DNA of 64,000 nucleotides from positions 62,001-126,000 of the forward strand of contig NZ_JAHFZZ010000014.1 of assembly GCF_018603905.1 (NCBI RefSeq). The letters are read 5' to 3'. Of the stretch, positions 31,901 to 35,853 are shown piece by piece. Origin of the DNA: Nonomuraea sp. NEAU-A123 (GTDB lineage Bacteria; Actinomycetota; Actinomycetes; Streptosporangiales; Streptosporangiaceae). The notes under the pieces were generated by a model that made no database searches, was not told the origin of the DNA, and saw nothing but the letters and a program-made list of their open reading frames with translations. The position numbers and the translations under genes were made by a program. Position 1 is the first letter of the stretch. Each line of letters opens with the position of its first letter.

Positions 31901-34694
31901 CGACCTCTCGCGGTGGCGGTCCGGCGGGCCGGTGGAAGCCGATGACCTGCCCTGGGACGTACGGTTCTCCGCGCGGGCGAAGGCGGCGCCGGATGCGGAC
32001 GCCTGCGTGTCCGGCGGCCGGACGATGAGCTACGCCGAGCTCGACGCGGCCTCGAACGCGTTCGCCGCCAGACTCGCCGACCTCGGCGCCGGTCCGGAGA
32101 GCCTGGTCGGACTCGCCCTGCCGCGCTCGGCCGACCTGCTGGTGGCTGTACTGGGCGTGGCCAAGGCGGGGGCCGCGTACTTGCCCCTCGATCCCGCGTT
32201 CCCGGCCGAGCGGCTGCGATTCATGATCGACGACGCCCGGCCCGCCGTTGTGGTCGCCGACGAGCGATCGCGGGAACTGTTCTCCGCGATACCCGACGGC
32301 ACGACACTCATCAACTTCGACGGCTTGCCAAGGCACCTCCGCCAGGTGGCTCCGAGCGATCCGAATCGCACGGACATGGACGGCGCGTCTGCCCGTCTTC
32401 GCCATGTGGCCCAGAGCGATCCAGGCCTTACCGACGTCGACGGAACACCCACACGCCCCCGTGATCCGGACTCCGCGGCGTACGTCATCTACACCTCGGG
32501 ATCCACCGGCAGGCCCAAGGGCGTGGTGGTCACCCATCGCGACCTGGAGACCTTCCTCGCCGCCGTGGCCGACGCCGTCCTGATCGGGGACTCCGACCGG
32601 CTGCTCGCCGTCACCACCCTTTCCTTCGACATCTCCGTACTCGAACTGATGGCCCCCCTACGCGCCGGCGGGTGCGTGGTGATGGCCACAGAGGAGCAGG
32701 TACGCGACCCGCGCCTCCTCGCCGCGCTGGCGGCGGCCGAACGCGTCACGGTCATGCAGGCGACCCCGTCGCTGTGGTCGGCGCTGGCCCAGTCGCCGGA
32801 CGCCGACCTCAGCGGCGTGCGGGCGCTGATCGGCGGCGAGGCGCTGCCGCCTACCCTCGCGGGGGAGCTGGCGAGCAGGGCTCAGAGCGTAGTGAATCTG
32901 TACGGCCCCACGGAGGCGACCGTCTGGGCCACGGCTGCCCCTGTGGACGACGGCTGGTGCGACCGCCCCACGATCGGCCGCCCACTGCCCGGCACCACGG
33001 CCCACCTCCTGGACGCGGCACTGTGCCCGGTTCCTCCCGGCGCCATCGGCGAGCTGTACCTCGGTGGGGCGCAGGTCACCCGCGGCTACCTGGGGCGCCA
33101 CGGCCTCACCGCGTCCCGGTTCGTCGCCGACCCGTTCGGCGATGGCGGCCGGCTCTATCGCACAGGGGACCTCGCTCGCTGGACCTCTGACGGCTCGCTG
33201 GAGTTCCTCGGCCGCTCGGACCATCAGGTCAAAGTGCGCGGCTTCCGCATCGAGCTGGGTGAGATCGAGTCGGTCGCGGCCCAGCATCCGGCTGTCCGGC
33301 AGGTCGCGGTGGTCGCGCGACAGGACTCGCGCGGCGAGACCCACATCCTCGCGTACGTTACCACGGACGACACCGTGTCCTCGATGCGGGATGGCCTCGG
33401 TGACAGCGAAGCCTCGGCACCACTGCGGGACGGCCTCGGTGCCGGCGATGCCTTGTTGTCGCTCCAGTTCCGTGACTACCTTGCTCACCGCCTGCCGGGG
33501 TACATGGTTCCCGCGGTCGTGACAGTCCTCGACGAGTTGCCGCTCACACCGAACGGCAAAGTGGATCGCTCGGCACTGCCGGACGTCGACTTCGCCCGGA
33601 TGACCACCCGTACGGAGCCGCGGTCGCGTACCGAGGCGGCCGTCTGCGCCGTCATCGCGGAGGTACTGGGGCTCGACTCGGTCGGCGTGGACGACGACTT
33701 CTTCGTCCTCGGCGGGCACTCGCTGCTGCTGGTACGGCTGGCCGCGGCCCTGCGCCGGGACCTCGGCGTCGCCCTCCCGATCGCGGACCTGTTCACAGCG
33801 CCCACGGCGGCGGCCCTCGCCCACCGGATCGGCAACGCCGCGTCCGCCAGCGATGCTGCGCTCGGCGGTGATGCCGCGTCCGCCAACGATGCCGTGTCCG
33901 CCGGCGGTGCGATGGCTCCCCTGCTGGTCCTGCGGGCAGGCGGCAAGCGGCCGCCGCTGTTCTGTCTGCCGCCAGCCAGCGGCCTGAGCTGGCAGTTTGC
34001 CGGGCTCAAGCGCCACCTGCCGCCGGACGTCCCGCTCTACGGCCTGCAGTCACCCCTCCTGAGCCGTACCACCGACCTGCCCGTCACGATGAGCGAGCTG
34101 GCCGAAGAGTACGCCGGTCTGATCGGCCGGACCGCGCCCGAGGGGCCGGTCGGGCTGCTCGGCTGGTCGTTCGGCGGTGCGGTGGCGCATCAGGTGGCGA
34201 TCAACCTCACCGCCGGCGGACGTGAGGTCACGTTCCTCGGCATGCTCGACACGCGAACAGGCCTCACCGAGAGGGCCGCCGACGCATGGGACGGGCCCGC
34301 GGCGATCGCCGATCTGCTGATCGAGATGGGCTGCCAGGTGCCGGAGGAGCGGCGTCCGACGTTGTCCGTCGCCGACGCGGTCGGGTTCGTCCGGGAGCTG
34401 GGTGGCGGTGTCGCCGCGCTGGAGGACGCGCAGATCGCCCGGGTGGTGGAGAACTACCTGGCCAGCGACCGCATGATGGAGCGGGCCGAGTACGGCGTCT
34501 TCCCGGGAGACGTGGTCTTCGTGGACGCGACCGTGCCGGAGCAGGGGTTCACGGGGACGGCCTCCGAACAGTGGAGCCGGTACGTCGGGGGAGAGCTGCG
34601 GACGTTCGCCATCGAGTGCGGGCATTCCGAACTGCTGGACACCCGCACTCTGGAGATCCTCGGCCCGCTGATCGGCCGTCACCTTCCCCGGTGA
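10989..34694 (+). CDS. Hexamodular NRPS of 7901 residues for an exochelin-type hydroxamate siderophore
   Basis: One uninterrupted frame of 23.7 kb. Domain order: A-T-E, C-A-T, C-A-T-E, C-A-T-E, C-A-T, C-A-T-TE. All six carrier serines are present (S588, S2186, S3260, S4777, S6464, S7578). The codes predict fhOrn, beta-Ala, hOrn, Thr, hOrn and Gly. Together with E domains after modules 1, 3 and 4 this gives D-fhOrn, beta-Ala, D-hOrn, D-allo-Thr, L-hOrn and Gly. The first five residues match exochelin MS as I know it; in M. smegmatis the work is split between FxbB and FxbC. The C-terminal thioesterase has S7727 in G-W-S-F-G-G, D7754 and H7879. No Shine-Dalgarno is visible before GTG 10989, so the start is uncertain by a few codons (GTG 11001 is the alternative). 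Several loops and linkers carry in-frame tandem duplications. Confidence 0.95.
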   Translation: MANTVNPGRQDGIAERLEALRRWNNATTPETITTVADLFTAQVRRTPQALAVVAPGARLTYAELGTHVFQLARHLRGRGLRAEDVVAVSTPRSAELVVAVLAVMVAGGAFVPVEPSWPADRRGQVRAEAGANLVIAAPGMETGDSVVEVDLGTWRYGHEPAEPPSLPPISGGRLAYVMFTSGSTGKPKGAMIRHEAISTRLLWQVEEILGFGPGDASLFKAPLSFDISVNEILLPLVSGGYVVVAEPGGERDPQYLLDLIARERVTFVYLVSSMLDTLLEMAHGTSLLSGLKHVWCGGEVLTPELFDRFRSQLSTTLYHGYGPAEATIGVSHVIYRDTAERIATSIGRPNPHTQLYVLDDRLEPLPVGEAGELYAAGFLLGRGYINAPALTGSRFVANPFGDGGSRMYRTGDLARWNADGSLEFVGRADNQVKIRGMRLEPEEVEAALATHPRVRQATVTVGTNAAGARHLIGYVTSHDDLPAGELRRWCADRLPEYMVPSAFVVLDRFPLTANGKVDRRALPEPQRRPLPTPKVDGRTLPEPDERGQERTLEPQAARERVLCEIFARVLGLEEVGAEEDFFALGGDSIVAIGVVRQARQAGLVVRARDLFAHPTPAALAVTVTEVTTTPGPATGAVGEVPPTPITEWLQATGPSMDGFIQSMTVHTPAGMTADQLEHVVDAILTTHDLLRARIDGTAPWTLSIQPVGSPRAAQVITRVEVTTDDATTVKSVAGREVMAAARRLDPAGGRMIELVWLDAGAHAQGRLVVVIHHVIVDGVSLRVLLEDLGQAWAAVREGRAVSLPGVPTSFRQWATLLRDRTRAGAFTADEAYWLRAAATPDPMLGERPLDPRRDVVAAEESLTVALPSPVAARLLGAVPASIHGGVNDVLVAAAAIALGRWRADHCPDAGSEVLLELEGHGREEDAVGAGDVDLSRTFGWFTTLFPAVLDPGPGDAALGDAVKAVKEQLRAVPRRGLSYGALRYLGGKPRPDLAVSPQVLFHYLGRFAAGSTEEWTAVGDGGGAGGGDGNGVGVGVGGGVGVGGGVGVGVGGGVGGGVGGRGGSGRGGGEIVVERRDPRMPLPRVLEINSVAVDTADGPVLETRFSWPGGVLDGGRVRALAELWTQVLTGIATSETVAGHTPSDFPLVALEPSDVAAIEAAAPDLREVLPLSPLQTGLYFHATFARDTDPYVVQQIIELTGPLDGDRLRLAADRLIDRYPNLGAAFRTVGDGQVVSVIAGRPPVPWRVEDLSGLGVEGAASRVAAVAEAERSLPFDLERPPSMRYALLRLGERRHVLIHTVHHILADGWSVPLLLRDLLALYEAGGGPEALPAPPHYREFLRMLVAQDPDVATEAWADALADVHEPTRLADALGVPEETGLADALGVAGQVVGGFGRVDRELSEEVSDRVSAWAREHGLTVGAVIGAAWGILVGRLVGRSDVTFGSTVSGRGAADVAGIDSMVGLLINTVPARVRWSPAESLATVVRRFARDRREVVEHEHVSLARLQRRLGVPELFDTLVVIENYPAPPTPAGEIQISAVHTVEAPHYPVTLMAKPGARIAVTLTHDRRVVGTSAAARLARQYEMVLAAIAEDAEQACELVELVTGEEREWLMAAGSGAPVRRTGTTVVDLFAGQVARHPARTAVVCGDLALTYAELDDRAVRVSRALTRAGVRRGDIVAVATSRSADMAVALLAVMRAGAAYLPVDPGYPAARIEFMLGDARPVCVLTDDASARSLPPHDLPTLTVRAAADADITGNGTRTGPLDAVPGATRTGPQAAVSGVTGTSPQDAVSVVYTSGSTGRPKAVVGTQGALANRLVWAAREWVADVRVAKSSLSFIDGTTELLGGLVAGATTVIADATEATDGAALAGLVERSGATQLLAVPSLAGALADTEPERLRTLSRWICSGEPLDRACVNALRQASPGARIVNSYGSSEVAGDVLQGEVDAAGPVTLGTPVPGARIHLLDAALHVVPPGAVGEIYVGGAQLALGYLGQGGATAARFVADPYTDGGRLYRTGDLGRWTADGRVEFLGRADDQVKINGYRVEPGELEAALMRRAGVADAVVAVRTAGGGTGGTGGGTRSLHAYVVAVPGEEVDPNALRATLRAELPPYLVPATITILDHLPTLPNGKRDRKALPAPEPIARGGRPRTPREALICAHFGTVLGLDGIGVHDDFFTAGGDSIQAIRVVSLLAKDGIELTTEDIFRMRTPSAIEAHLAGGEPAARLLPAELTTVSLTQAEIDHVVAVSPVPVADIWAVSPLQEGVYYQAAFSEGAGTYIAQNVFDFDRRLDVEAMTMAFVALLRRHPTLRAGFTGDGVPGVVQYIGAEVPAEVAVVDLATGSGEALAELMRSDREKPFDLTRPPLARLTVVRLPGGRDRLLLTAHFLLWDGWSRELVLRELFALYDSRGERGALPPARAAFTDHLAWIAARDRDASTAAWAAALADVSEPTILVPEAAGREPIPSERVLAALPAEVTTRLGEQARRGGVTLNSLLTAALGLLLGYETGRTDVVFGTTVAGRPTQLPGIEDVIGLFLNTVPARVAAAPEMTVIELARRAQEDRIRLAPHEYLGLGDIQRAAGHEQLFDTLYVLQNFLSDTTFTDLEREQGIVGVEYVDTTHYPFTWVLTPGANLRIKLEYRPDVVAEQDARWLVRRFTRLLEALADGLSVQAGALDPLLDEEHAELAGQWAATEHPIGSATIADLLAERAKGCPDEVALVFGELSLTYAELDGRINSRARLLLSKGAGPGRIVALGLPRGVEMVVALFAVLRTGAAYLPLDLDHPVNRLAGMLDDARPVLLVCADAGTPLAEAQRRLGGECLVPDDTLPGHPLSDAELGAFAATAPGRLEHPAYVIYTSGSTGRPKGVVTPYRGLTNMQLNHRAEIFDPAVARARSAGRDRLRIAHTVSFSFDMSWEELLWLVEGHEVHICDEELRRDAAALAAYCRANRIDVINVTPTYAHHLFEEGLLDRDGHPPRLVLLGGEAVSEAVWNRLSEPGGAEGYNLYGPTEYTINTLGAGTGDSATPTVGRPIWNTRAYVLDAWLRPVHPGVLGELYVAGAGLAHGYLHAPDLSASRFVADPFVPGGRMYRTGDLVRQRRDGNLDFLGRVDDQVKIRGYRVELGEVESALTALPQVRQAAVIARTDSAVTGLKKLVAYVVPADGADQAALVADLRAALAERLPGYMVPALYGVVGELPLTVNGKLDVAALPEPVAPVSSGNGPRDDRERTLCAIYAEVLGLAEVGIDDDFFALGGDSISSIAVTGRARKAGLHLTPRDVFRRRTVRALAAAAPQARPSGPRDSGEGTVALTPMLVETMRAGTPLERFYQSMILRTPAGMTHAQLERVLQAVGERHDLLRARLDRDGADWVLSVPPPEAFRAADALTRVDVSADVEEVTGRAADGLDPDRGVMLRAVWFADESGPGRLLLVIHHLVIDGVSWRVLADDLARAWADVRAGREHVPDEVPTSFRTWSKLVEAATERGTFRDELDHWRAVLATEDPWLGTRPLDPAIDTAATVESLTVSLPAEVSTALLSAVPAAMHGGVNDVLLTGFATALAEWRRGEQTAVVLSLESHGRDALDGVDLSRTVGWFTAIYPVRLDPGPLRWAEVTEAGAALAAAAKRVKEQLRAVPRQGLGYGILRYLDGEADLRGEPPQILFNYLGRFAADEGGDWAAAGALREGVHPSNPAMGLEINALARDGRAGTVFSATLSWPSGVMTAGEVGRLAELWMAALTALTRCAELAGRTPSDFPLVELTQGDVDRLAPSGVRDVLPLLPLQQGMYFHASFAEDQTDTYVVQQVAELSGPVDPAALRRAVEAVVHRHDALRACFRELADGRVVQVIAGAVDVPWHEVDLTGLDVEAARERLAEVTAAELAGPFDLAAAPLLRYALVSLSRTDHRLVETMHHILADGWSYPLMFGDVIESYERGRAGAGYELPAPAVTFRDHVEAVAGLDRAHARGVWARALSGIDSATRLFGAVEKVSRHDSVHVALPAERTGALVEAAREQGVTLSTFVHGAWGLLLGRLLGQERVVFGSTVSGRGGELPGVESIVGLLINTVPVPMSWRPGDPLREVLARLQEQQTDLLDVQQVGLGELAAVAGVREFFDTMVVVENFPTVRDGGRDGLSVRGFTGTDSPHYPVSLVAFPGERLTLEIKYDVELVGERAARRLLDQVGRVLDQLATAPGLPVSRLDLLGAVVPSDAAVSRVEDAATLAGAYAAAPVRPGSIAVTSGDASLTHAELDAAANRLARALIAGGVRPESRVAVALPRSADLVVALLAIVKAGGCYVPLDIGAPAGRLDYILADSNPVCLLTDSATLASLPPATVPVMMLDVIAGHPSTPPQPVPLSADNAAYVIYTSGSTGRPKGVTVTHRNVLSLFAAAEELFEFGPADVWTMFHSYAFDFSVWELWGALLYGGRLVVVAHDVARDPRRFLDLLERERVTVLNQTPSAFYPLIEADRAQPGELALRYVIFGGEALDLARLAPWHHRHADGAPRLVNMYGITETCVHVSFRALTSDDANGDSVIGGPLPGLGVHVLDRHLQPVPPGVTGEIYVAGDQLARGYLDRPGLTAERFVADPNTSGARLYRTGDLARWAPDGDLVYLGRSDQQVKVRGYRIELGEIESALLTLDGVVNAAVTVREDEPGRRRLVAYLVARAGVRIGAAEAHAHLAERLPGYMIPAAFVPLDALPLTVNGKLDREALPAPATARAAVTGELDREAALPVPATARVEVLSGVASPVVVLRALYAEVLRLDDVGPDDDFFVLGGDSIIAIQLVNLARRRSLRLSPKDVFVHRTPAALADAIGHFGTDTGSGRGTAAGRGRESGADVGSGQAHTGSGREPEEVASDGVGEVMLMPIVHRLAELGGRISRLNQSELLLTPPGATHEQVSTLIRALVGRHDALRLRLNRPSPLLWSLEARPAADVPVPAVASVDAVGLDEDALRALVAAESDAAADRLDPDGGDVLQTVWFDQGPEHQGRLLLVAHHLVVDGVSWRILVDDLRDAWDAVSTGQHVRLEPVGTSLRAFARSITENATQSARLAEFDHWTATLAPGGELDPATPTIGLTAGRTRDHVVRLPTEVTGPLLTTVPATAATWPLRSAASAIGTADATRPMTGLAAPVADVTGPAAPVADVIWPMTGSATPMADVTDVLVAALHVAVSRWRAARGGDPAAPLVIDLERHGREEIADGEDLSRTVGWFTAIAPVRLPAVSGEATAVLGDVCQVLRAVPDGGLGFGQLRYCNARTAPALARLGTPQVLFNYLGRFPTGRSGDWDTAPEAEALRVHPDPDLGTPYLLEINVACHDTAAGPELHAVFTYADGGLGADDVDALADAWAAAARELAAASPGHDRERGTTHPPRPTALSDSTGLSDSTALTHRTLTPDEVDRVLAAAPVAVQDIWPLSPLQEGLYFQAGYAGDADVYVAQNAFDFAGRLDVAALRHAYAAVLDRHAAMRLGFTAEGTTRPVALVGTGLDSRVDVVDLSDADDDHRLRALMEEDRRRSFELARPPLCRLTVVRLPGGRDRLLLTYHLLLWDGWSRELVLRELFGQYALARDSHPTQRTDAETAVGRPKGAGQLSSVAEAATFTDYLAWLARQDADASARAWGRALAGLEEPTILFPAAAGTAPVLATSLSFRLSREQTGRVTEQARRGGVTLNAMLSTALAMVLSHASGRQEAVFGTTVAGRPTELDGIDSVIGVFLNTVPVHVRLAPGEPVLEVMRRVQADRVEMMAHEYLGLGDIQRAAGRDQLFDSLYVLQNFLDDDTFTDLEEEHGIVGVESVDATHYPLTWVATPGARLAVRLEFRADVVAPEQARALLSRLEQVLLHLSERAAATVADVPVLLPYELAELEARWDAVTHPIGAETIAELMGAQARRTPDAAALTSGTRTLTYAELDARVNQLARLLLDRGAGPERIIALAVPRSIDMVAALFAVLRTGAAYLPLELDHPDDRLLAMLADAGPVLLVTTEAVAPRLASHPVPVLCLDGAAARTGSSEPIEDRELGDFAPGSPGRLDHPAYVIYTSGSTGRPKGVVTPYRGLTNMQLNHREAIFAPTIAAAGNRILTIAHTVSFSFDMSWEELLWLVEGHHVHICDEELRRDARALVAYCDRHRVDVVNVTPTYAQHLLDQGLLDGARYGGPPGSYRPALVLLGGEAVPQTLWTALREAEGVDGYNLYGPTEYTINTLGAGTEDSMGTTVGRPIWNTRGYILDAALRPVPTGVPGELYISGAGLARGYLDRFGLTASRFVADPFVSGGRMYRTGDLVRARADGNLDFLGRTDDQVKIRGYRVEPAEVEAAVTARPGVHQSAVLAVPGPSGGKWLVAYVVPDEPGDGDSLLVAVHRELKSVLPGYMVPSAFAVVEALPLTINGKLDTAALPAPRSLPSSSRAPVGEVERRLCELFGEVLGVGEPGEPGDLGDLDGRSGPGCFGDRGDFGGFGGFGAEDDFFDRGGHSLLAIQLFGLVRAALGVDLSLRDMFDTRTPARLAARLADRAGTTPPELASRQRPERPPLSAAQERLWLLQQLDPTSTAYNYPLLVRLRGSVDHEALRAALGDVVARHEVLRTLVTVVDDQPFQDVLDPSPIAVAVVDCPAAETGNAVSAAVAYPFDLAADPPLRVTLIQEQDTGDSVLALILHHIAMDEWSDRPLLRDLDTAYAARQAGHAPRWEPLPVQYADYTLWQRELLGDPENPASRHAAERAYWQEHLRGLPAEIPLPADRPRQARDARRLDQTRDARWAGQVSAPLSPELIDPLRELGRAESASLFMVLHAALATLLHRLGAGTDVPIGSPTSGRADAVLNDLVGFFVNTLVLRADLSGSPSFTELLRRLRETDLAAFEHANVPFQQVVEVVNPVREQGRNPLFQVMIGFLHRPTGHDTALGLPTGDAPSYLSDPKVDLNFTFVDAGPRQPVEITLEYDAARFHDGTARRLLDRLIVLLGELAVRPEQPVAMVPVLAAADLDDLSRWRSGGPVEADDLPWDVRFSARAKAAPDADACVSGGRTMSYAELDAASNAFAARLADLGAGPESLVGLALPRSADLLVAVLGVAKAGAAYLPLDPAFPAERLRFMIDDARPAVVVADERSRELFSAIPDGTTLINFDGLPRHLRQVAPSDPNRTDMDGASARLRHVAQSDPGLTDVDGTPTRPRDPDSAAYVIYTSGSTGRPKGVVVTHRDLETFLAAVADAVLIGDSDRLLAVTTLSFDISVLELMAPLRAGGCVVMATEEQVRDPRLLAALAAAERVTVMQATPSLWSALAQSPDADLSGVRALIGGEALPPTLAGELASRAQSVVNLYGPTEATVWATAAPVDDGWCDRPTIGRPLPGTTAHLLDAALCPVPPGAIGELYLGGAQVTRGYLGRHGLTASRFVADPFGDGGRLYRTGDLARWTSDGSLEFLGRSDHQVKVRGFRIELGEIESVAAQHPAVRQVAVVARQDSRGETHILAYVTTDDTVSSMRDGLGDSEASAPLRDGLGAGDALLSLQFRDYLAHRLPGYMVPAVVTVLDELPLTPNGKVDRSALPDVDFARMTTRTEPRSRTEAAVCAVIAEVLGLDSVGVDDDFFVLGGHSLLLVRLAAALRRDLGVALPIADLFTAPTAAALAHRIGNAASASDAALGGDAASANDAVSAGGAMAPLLVLRAGGKRPPLFCLPPASGLSWQFAGLKRHLPPDVPLYGLQSPLLSRTTDLPVTMSELAEEYAGLIGRTAPEGPVGLLGWSFGGAVAHQVAINLTAGGREVTFLGMLDTRTGLTERAADAWDGPAAIADLLIEMGCQVPEERRPTLSVADAVGFVRELGGGVAALEDAQIARVVENYLASDRMMERAEYGVFPGDVVFVDATVPEQGFTGTASEQWSRYVGGELRTFAIECGHSELLDTRTLEILGPLIGRHLPR
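12534..12641 (+). repeat. 54-bp in-frame duplication, A1-T1 linker
   Basis: Two 54-bp units (12534-12587 and 12588-12641) encode K-V-D-R-R-A-L-P-E-P and K-V-D-G-R-T-L-P-E-P plus linker. The second is a partial copy of the A10 motif region. Confidence 0.7.
14041..14202 (+). repeat. Gly/Val-coding minisatellite inside epimerase domain 1
   Basis: About 160 bp built of GGY-GTY-type units encodes roughly 50 residues of Gly with Val. It lies between the conserved Y-L-G-R-F and L-E-I-N segments of E1, where E3 has a short loop. Confidence 0.85.
15087..15158 (+). repeat. Two 36-bp in-frame tandem repeats in condensation domain 2
   Basis: Units 15087-15122 and 15123-15158 encode T-R-L-A-D-A-L-G-V-P-E-E and T-G-L-A-D-A-L-G-V-A-G-Q. 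Confidence 0.85.
16269..16376 (+). repeat. Three 36-bp in-frame tandem repeats in adenylation domain 2
   Basis: Units 16269-16304, 16305-16340 and 16341-16376 encode 12-residue repeats of the form T-x-T-x-P-x-x-A-V-x-x-x. They sit directly before the P-loop motif Y-T-S-G-S-T-G. Confidence 0.88.
17728..22260 (+). other. NRPS module 3 (C-A-T-E): D-N5-hydroxyornithine
   Basis: C3 has H2389-F2390-L-L-W-D-G, so the second His of HHxxxDG is Phe. The A3 code is D-M-E-N-L-G-L-I-N-K, identical to the coelichelin hydroxyornithine code as I remember it. The carrier serine is S3260, and the epimerase has H3435-H-L-V-I-D-G. The predicted bond joins beta-Ala carbonyl to N5 of hydroxyornithine, making an internal hydroxamate. 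Confidence 0.88.
25101..25200 (+). repeat. 57-bp-period duplication after adenylation domain 4
   Basis: L-D-R-E-A-L-P-A-P-A-T-A-R (from 25101) recurs as L-D-R-E-A-A-L-P-V-P-A-T-A-R (from 25158), duplicating the A10/linker junction. Confidence 0.75.
26310..26470 (+). repeat. Imperfect repeat insertion in epimerase domain 4
   Basis: An A-P-V-A-D-V segment recurs, with a third variant T-P-M-A-D-V. It replaces the M-H-G-G-V-N-D segment present in E3, adding about 45 residues. Confidence 0.75.
27102..27137 (+). repeat. Two 18-bp in-frame repeats, E4-C5 linker
   Basis: Units 27102-27119 and 27120-27137 encode A-L-S-D-S-T and G-L-S-D-S-T. Confidence 0.75.
27172..30510 (+). other. NRPS module 5 (C-A-T): L-N5-hydroxyornithine
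   Basis: C5 has H5540-L5541-L-L-W-D-G, again without the second His. The A5 code D-M-E-N-L-G-L-I-N-K is identical to that of module 3. The carrier is G-G-H-S type (S6464), with a Gly-rich insertion before it. No E domain follows, so the residue stays L. Close similarity to module 3 throughout C and A points to module duplication. Confidence 0.88.
30237..30352 (+). repeat. Gly-rich insertion at the start of carrier domain 5
   Basis: Degenerate repeats (G-E-P-G-E-P-G-D-L-G-D-L, then G-G-F-G-G-F-G) add about 30 residues just before D-D-F-F. The other carriers have a short loop there. Confidence 0.75.
32331..32456 (+). repeat. Two 63-bp in-frame tandem repeats in adenylation domain 6
   Basis: Units 32331-32393 and 32394-32456 encode 21-residue copies around R-H-L-R-Q-V-A-P-S-D-P and R-L-R-H-V-A-Q-S-D-P. 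They precede the P-loop motif, as in A2. Confidence 0.88.
33384..33461 (+). repeat. Two 39-bp in-frame repeats near the end of adenylation domain 6
   Basis: Units encode M-R-D-G-L-G-D-S-E-A and L-R-D-G-L-G-A-G-D-A. Confidence 0.75.
33837..33908 (+). repeat. Two 36-bp in-frame repeats, T6-TE linker
   Basis: Units 33837-33872 and 33873-33908 encode A-A-S-A-S-D-A-A-L-G-G-D and A-A-S-A-N-D-A-V-S-A-G-G. Confidence 0.85.
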
Positions 34695-34713
34695 GAACGG
34701 TGAGAACAGACGG

Positions 34714-35724
34714 TCAGGTGAGGTTGGACAGGTCGGTGACCGGGGTCGACGGGTTCATGTCGGCCGCGTTCGCCAGTTGCGGCACGAGCACATCGAGCGC
34801 GTAGAGCAGGGCGTCCGGGCCGCTGTACGACAGCGCGCCCCCGAGCGGAGTGGAGAAGTCCGTATAAATGGTTCGATCGGTCTTGACCACCTTCAGGCGG
34901 GAGAAGACCGGGGAGGAGGCCATCTTCGCCTTGGTCGAGCCGTTGACGAACAGCACGTCCCGGTCGAGCAGGTCCAGCCGCTCCTCGCTGATGTCGGCGC
35001 TCTGGCTCTGGGCGGCGAAGCCGAGCGCGTCGAACAGCGCGCGGCGCGGGTCGCGGCCGGGGATCAGGTAGTGCTGTCCGTTCTCGGGGCCGTAGTCCAC
35101 CACGAGGACCTTCCCGGCGAACTCGGGATGCGCCTGCTTCGCCTCGGCGATCTTGCCGTTGACCTTGTCGACGAGCGCCTGCGCCTGCGCCGACCGGCCC
35201 AGCGCCTTGCCCGTGGTGAGCGTCTGGACGTCCCACGGGGTCTGCTCGTCCGGGTACTTGCTGGACTGGACGACCGTGGGGGCGATCTGCGAGAGCTTGT
35301 CGTACGTCTGCTTGTTGATCGTCTCGTAGATCGCGATGATCAGGTCCGGCCGCTGCTTGATGATGGCCTCGAAGTTGATCTCCGCCGAGAACGTGGGCAG
35401 CGGCTTGCCACCCAGCGCCGTCTTGACCCACGGGTAGGTGAGGTACTCGTCGAACCACTGCCGCGTGCTCACCGGCACCACACCCAGGCTGAGGGCGAAG
35501 TCCTGGTCGTTCCACCCGACGGTGACCACCCGGGTGGGCCTCGACTTGATCGTGGTGGACCCGAACTTGTGGTCGATGGCGACGGGGAAGGCCGGATCGG
35601 CCGCCGCCGTGGCCTTCGGGGCCTGCGCGGGGCTCGAACACGAGACCAGCGAACTCACCAGGAGGGCGCAGGCCGCGGCGATCGCCGCGAAGCGCGAGAG
35701 ACGGACGGTGCCGGGAGGAGTCAT
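34714..35724 (-). CDS. FecB-type ferric-siderophore-binding lipoprotein
   Basis: 336 residues from ATG 35724, which has AAGGAA just upstream; the open frame extends to 35784 but without an equally good start. There is an N-terminal signal with lipobox L-V-S-C (Cys29), followed by a periplasmic-binding-protein fold of the iron-siderophore class. Motifs include V-V-T-V-G-W-N-D-Q-D and R-P-D-L-I-I-A. It should capture the ferric siderophore at the outer face of the membrane and deliver it to the FecCD/FecE importer at 4194-7173. It is convergent with the NRPS (19 nt apart) and divergent from panD across an iron box. The FxuD-like role is an inference from position. Confidence 0.9.
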   Translation of the reverse strand: MTPPGTVRLSRFAAIAAACALLVSSLVSCSSPAQAPKATAAADPAFPVAIDHKFGSTTIKSRPTRVVTVGWNDQDFALSLGVVPVSTRQWFDEYLTYPWVKTALGGKPLPTFSAEINFEAIIKQRPDLIIAIYETINKQTYDKLSQIAPTVVQSSKYPDEQTPWDVQTLTTGKALGRSAQAQALVDKVNGKIAEAKQAHPEFAGKVLVVDYGPENGQHYLIPGRDPRRALFDALGFAAQSQSADISEERLDLLDRDVLFVNGSTKAKMASSPVFSRLKVVKTDRTIYTDFSTPLGGALSYSGPDALLYALDVLVPQLANAADMNPSTPVTDLSNLT

Positions 35725-35806
35725 CTGAGTTCCTTGTCTCTGTGTCCTCCGGCGTCTCGGTGACCGCTGGCCGGGGGGTTGCACAGGCGGGAGTCGATGG
35801 ATGAAC

Positions 35807-35825
35807 TTAGGATAGCATTACCTAA
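35807..35825. promoter_or_regulatory. IdeR/DmdR iron box between the binding protein and panD
   Basis: TTAGGATAGCATTACCTAA matches the iron-box consensus at 16 of 19 positions. It is 28 nt before the panD start and 82 nt before the binding-protein start, so it could serve both divergent genes. Confidence 0.8.
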
Positions 35826-35853
35826 CTTTTACTACCTCTCGGAGGGCATGGAC

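Larger units (their letters stand above)
30540..34694 (+). other. NRPS module 6 (C-A-T-TE): glycine and release
   Basis: C6 belongs to the LCL group, starting P-L-S-A-A-Q-E-R-L-W, with H6646-H-I-A-M-D-E (Glu replaces the motif Gly). The A6 code D-I-L-Q-L-G-L-V-W-K is a glycine code. The carrier serine is S7578. The type I thioesterase has S7727, D7754 and H7879. It would hydrolyse or cyclise the chain. Confidence 0.85.

Noticed and set aside
35848..35850. ATG 35848 as panD start
   Set aside because: It is too close to GGAGGG at 35841-35846, and using ATG 35854 restores the canonical Gly24-Ser25 numbering.
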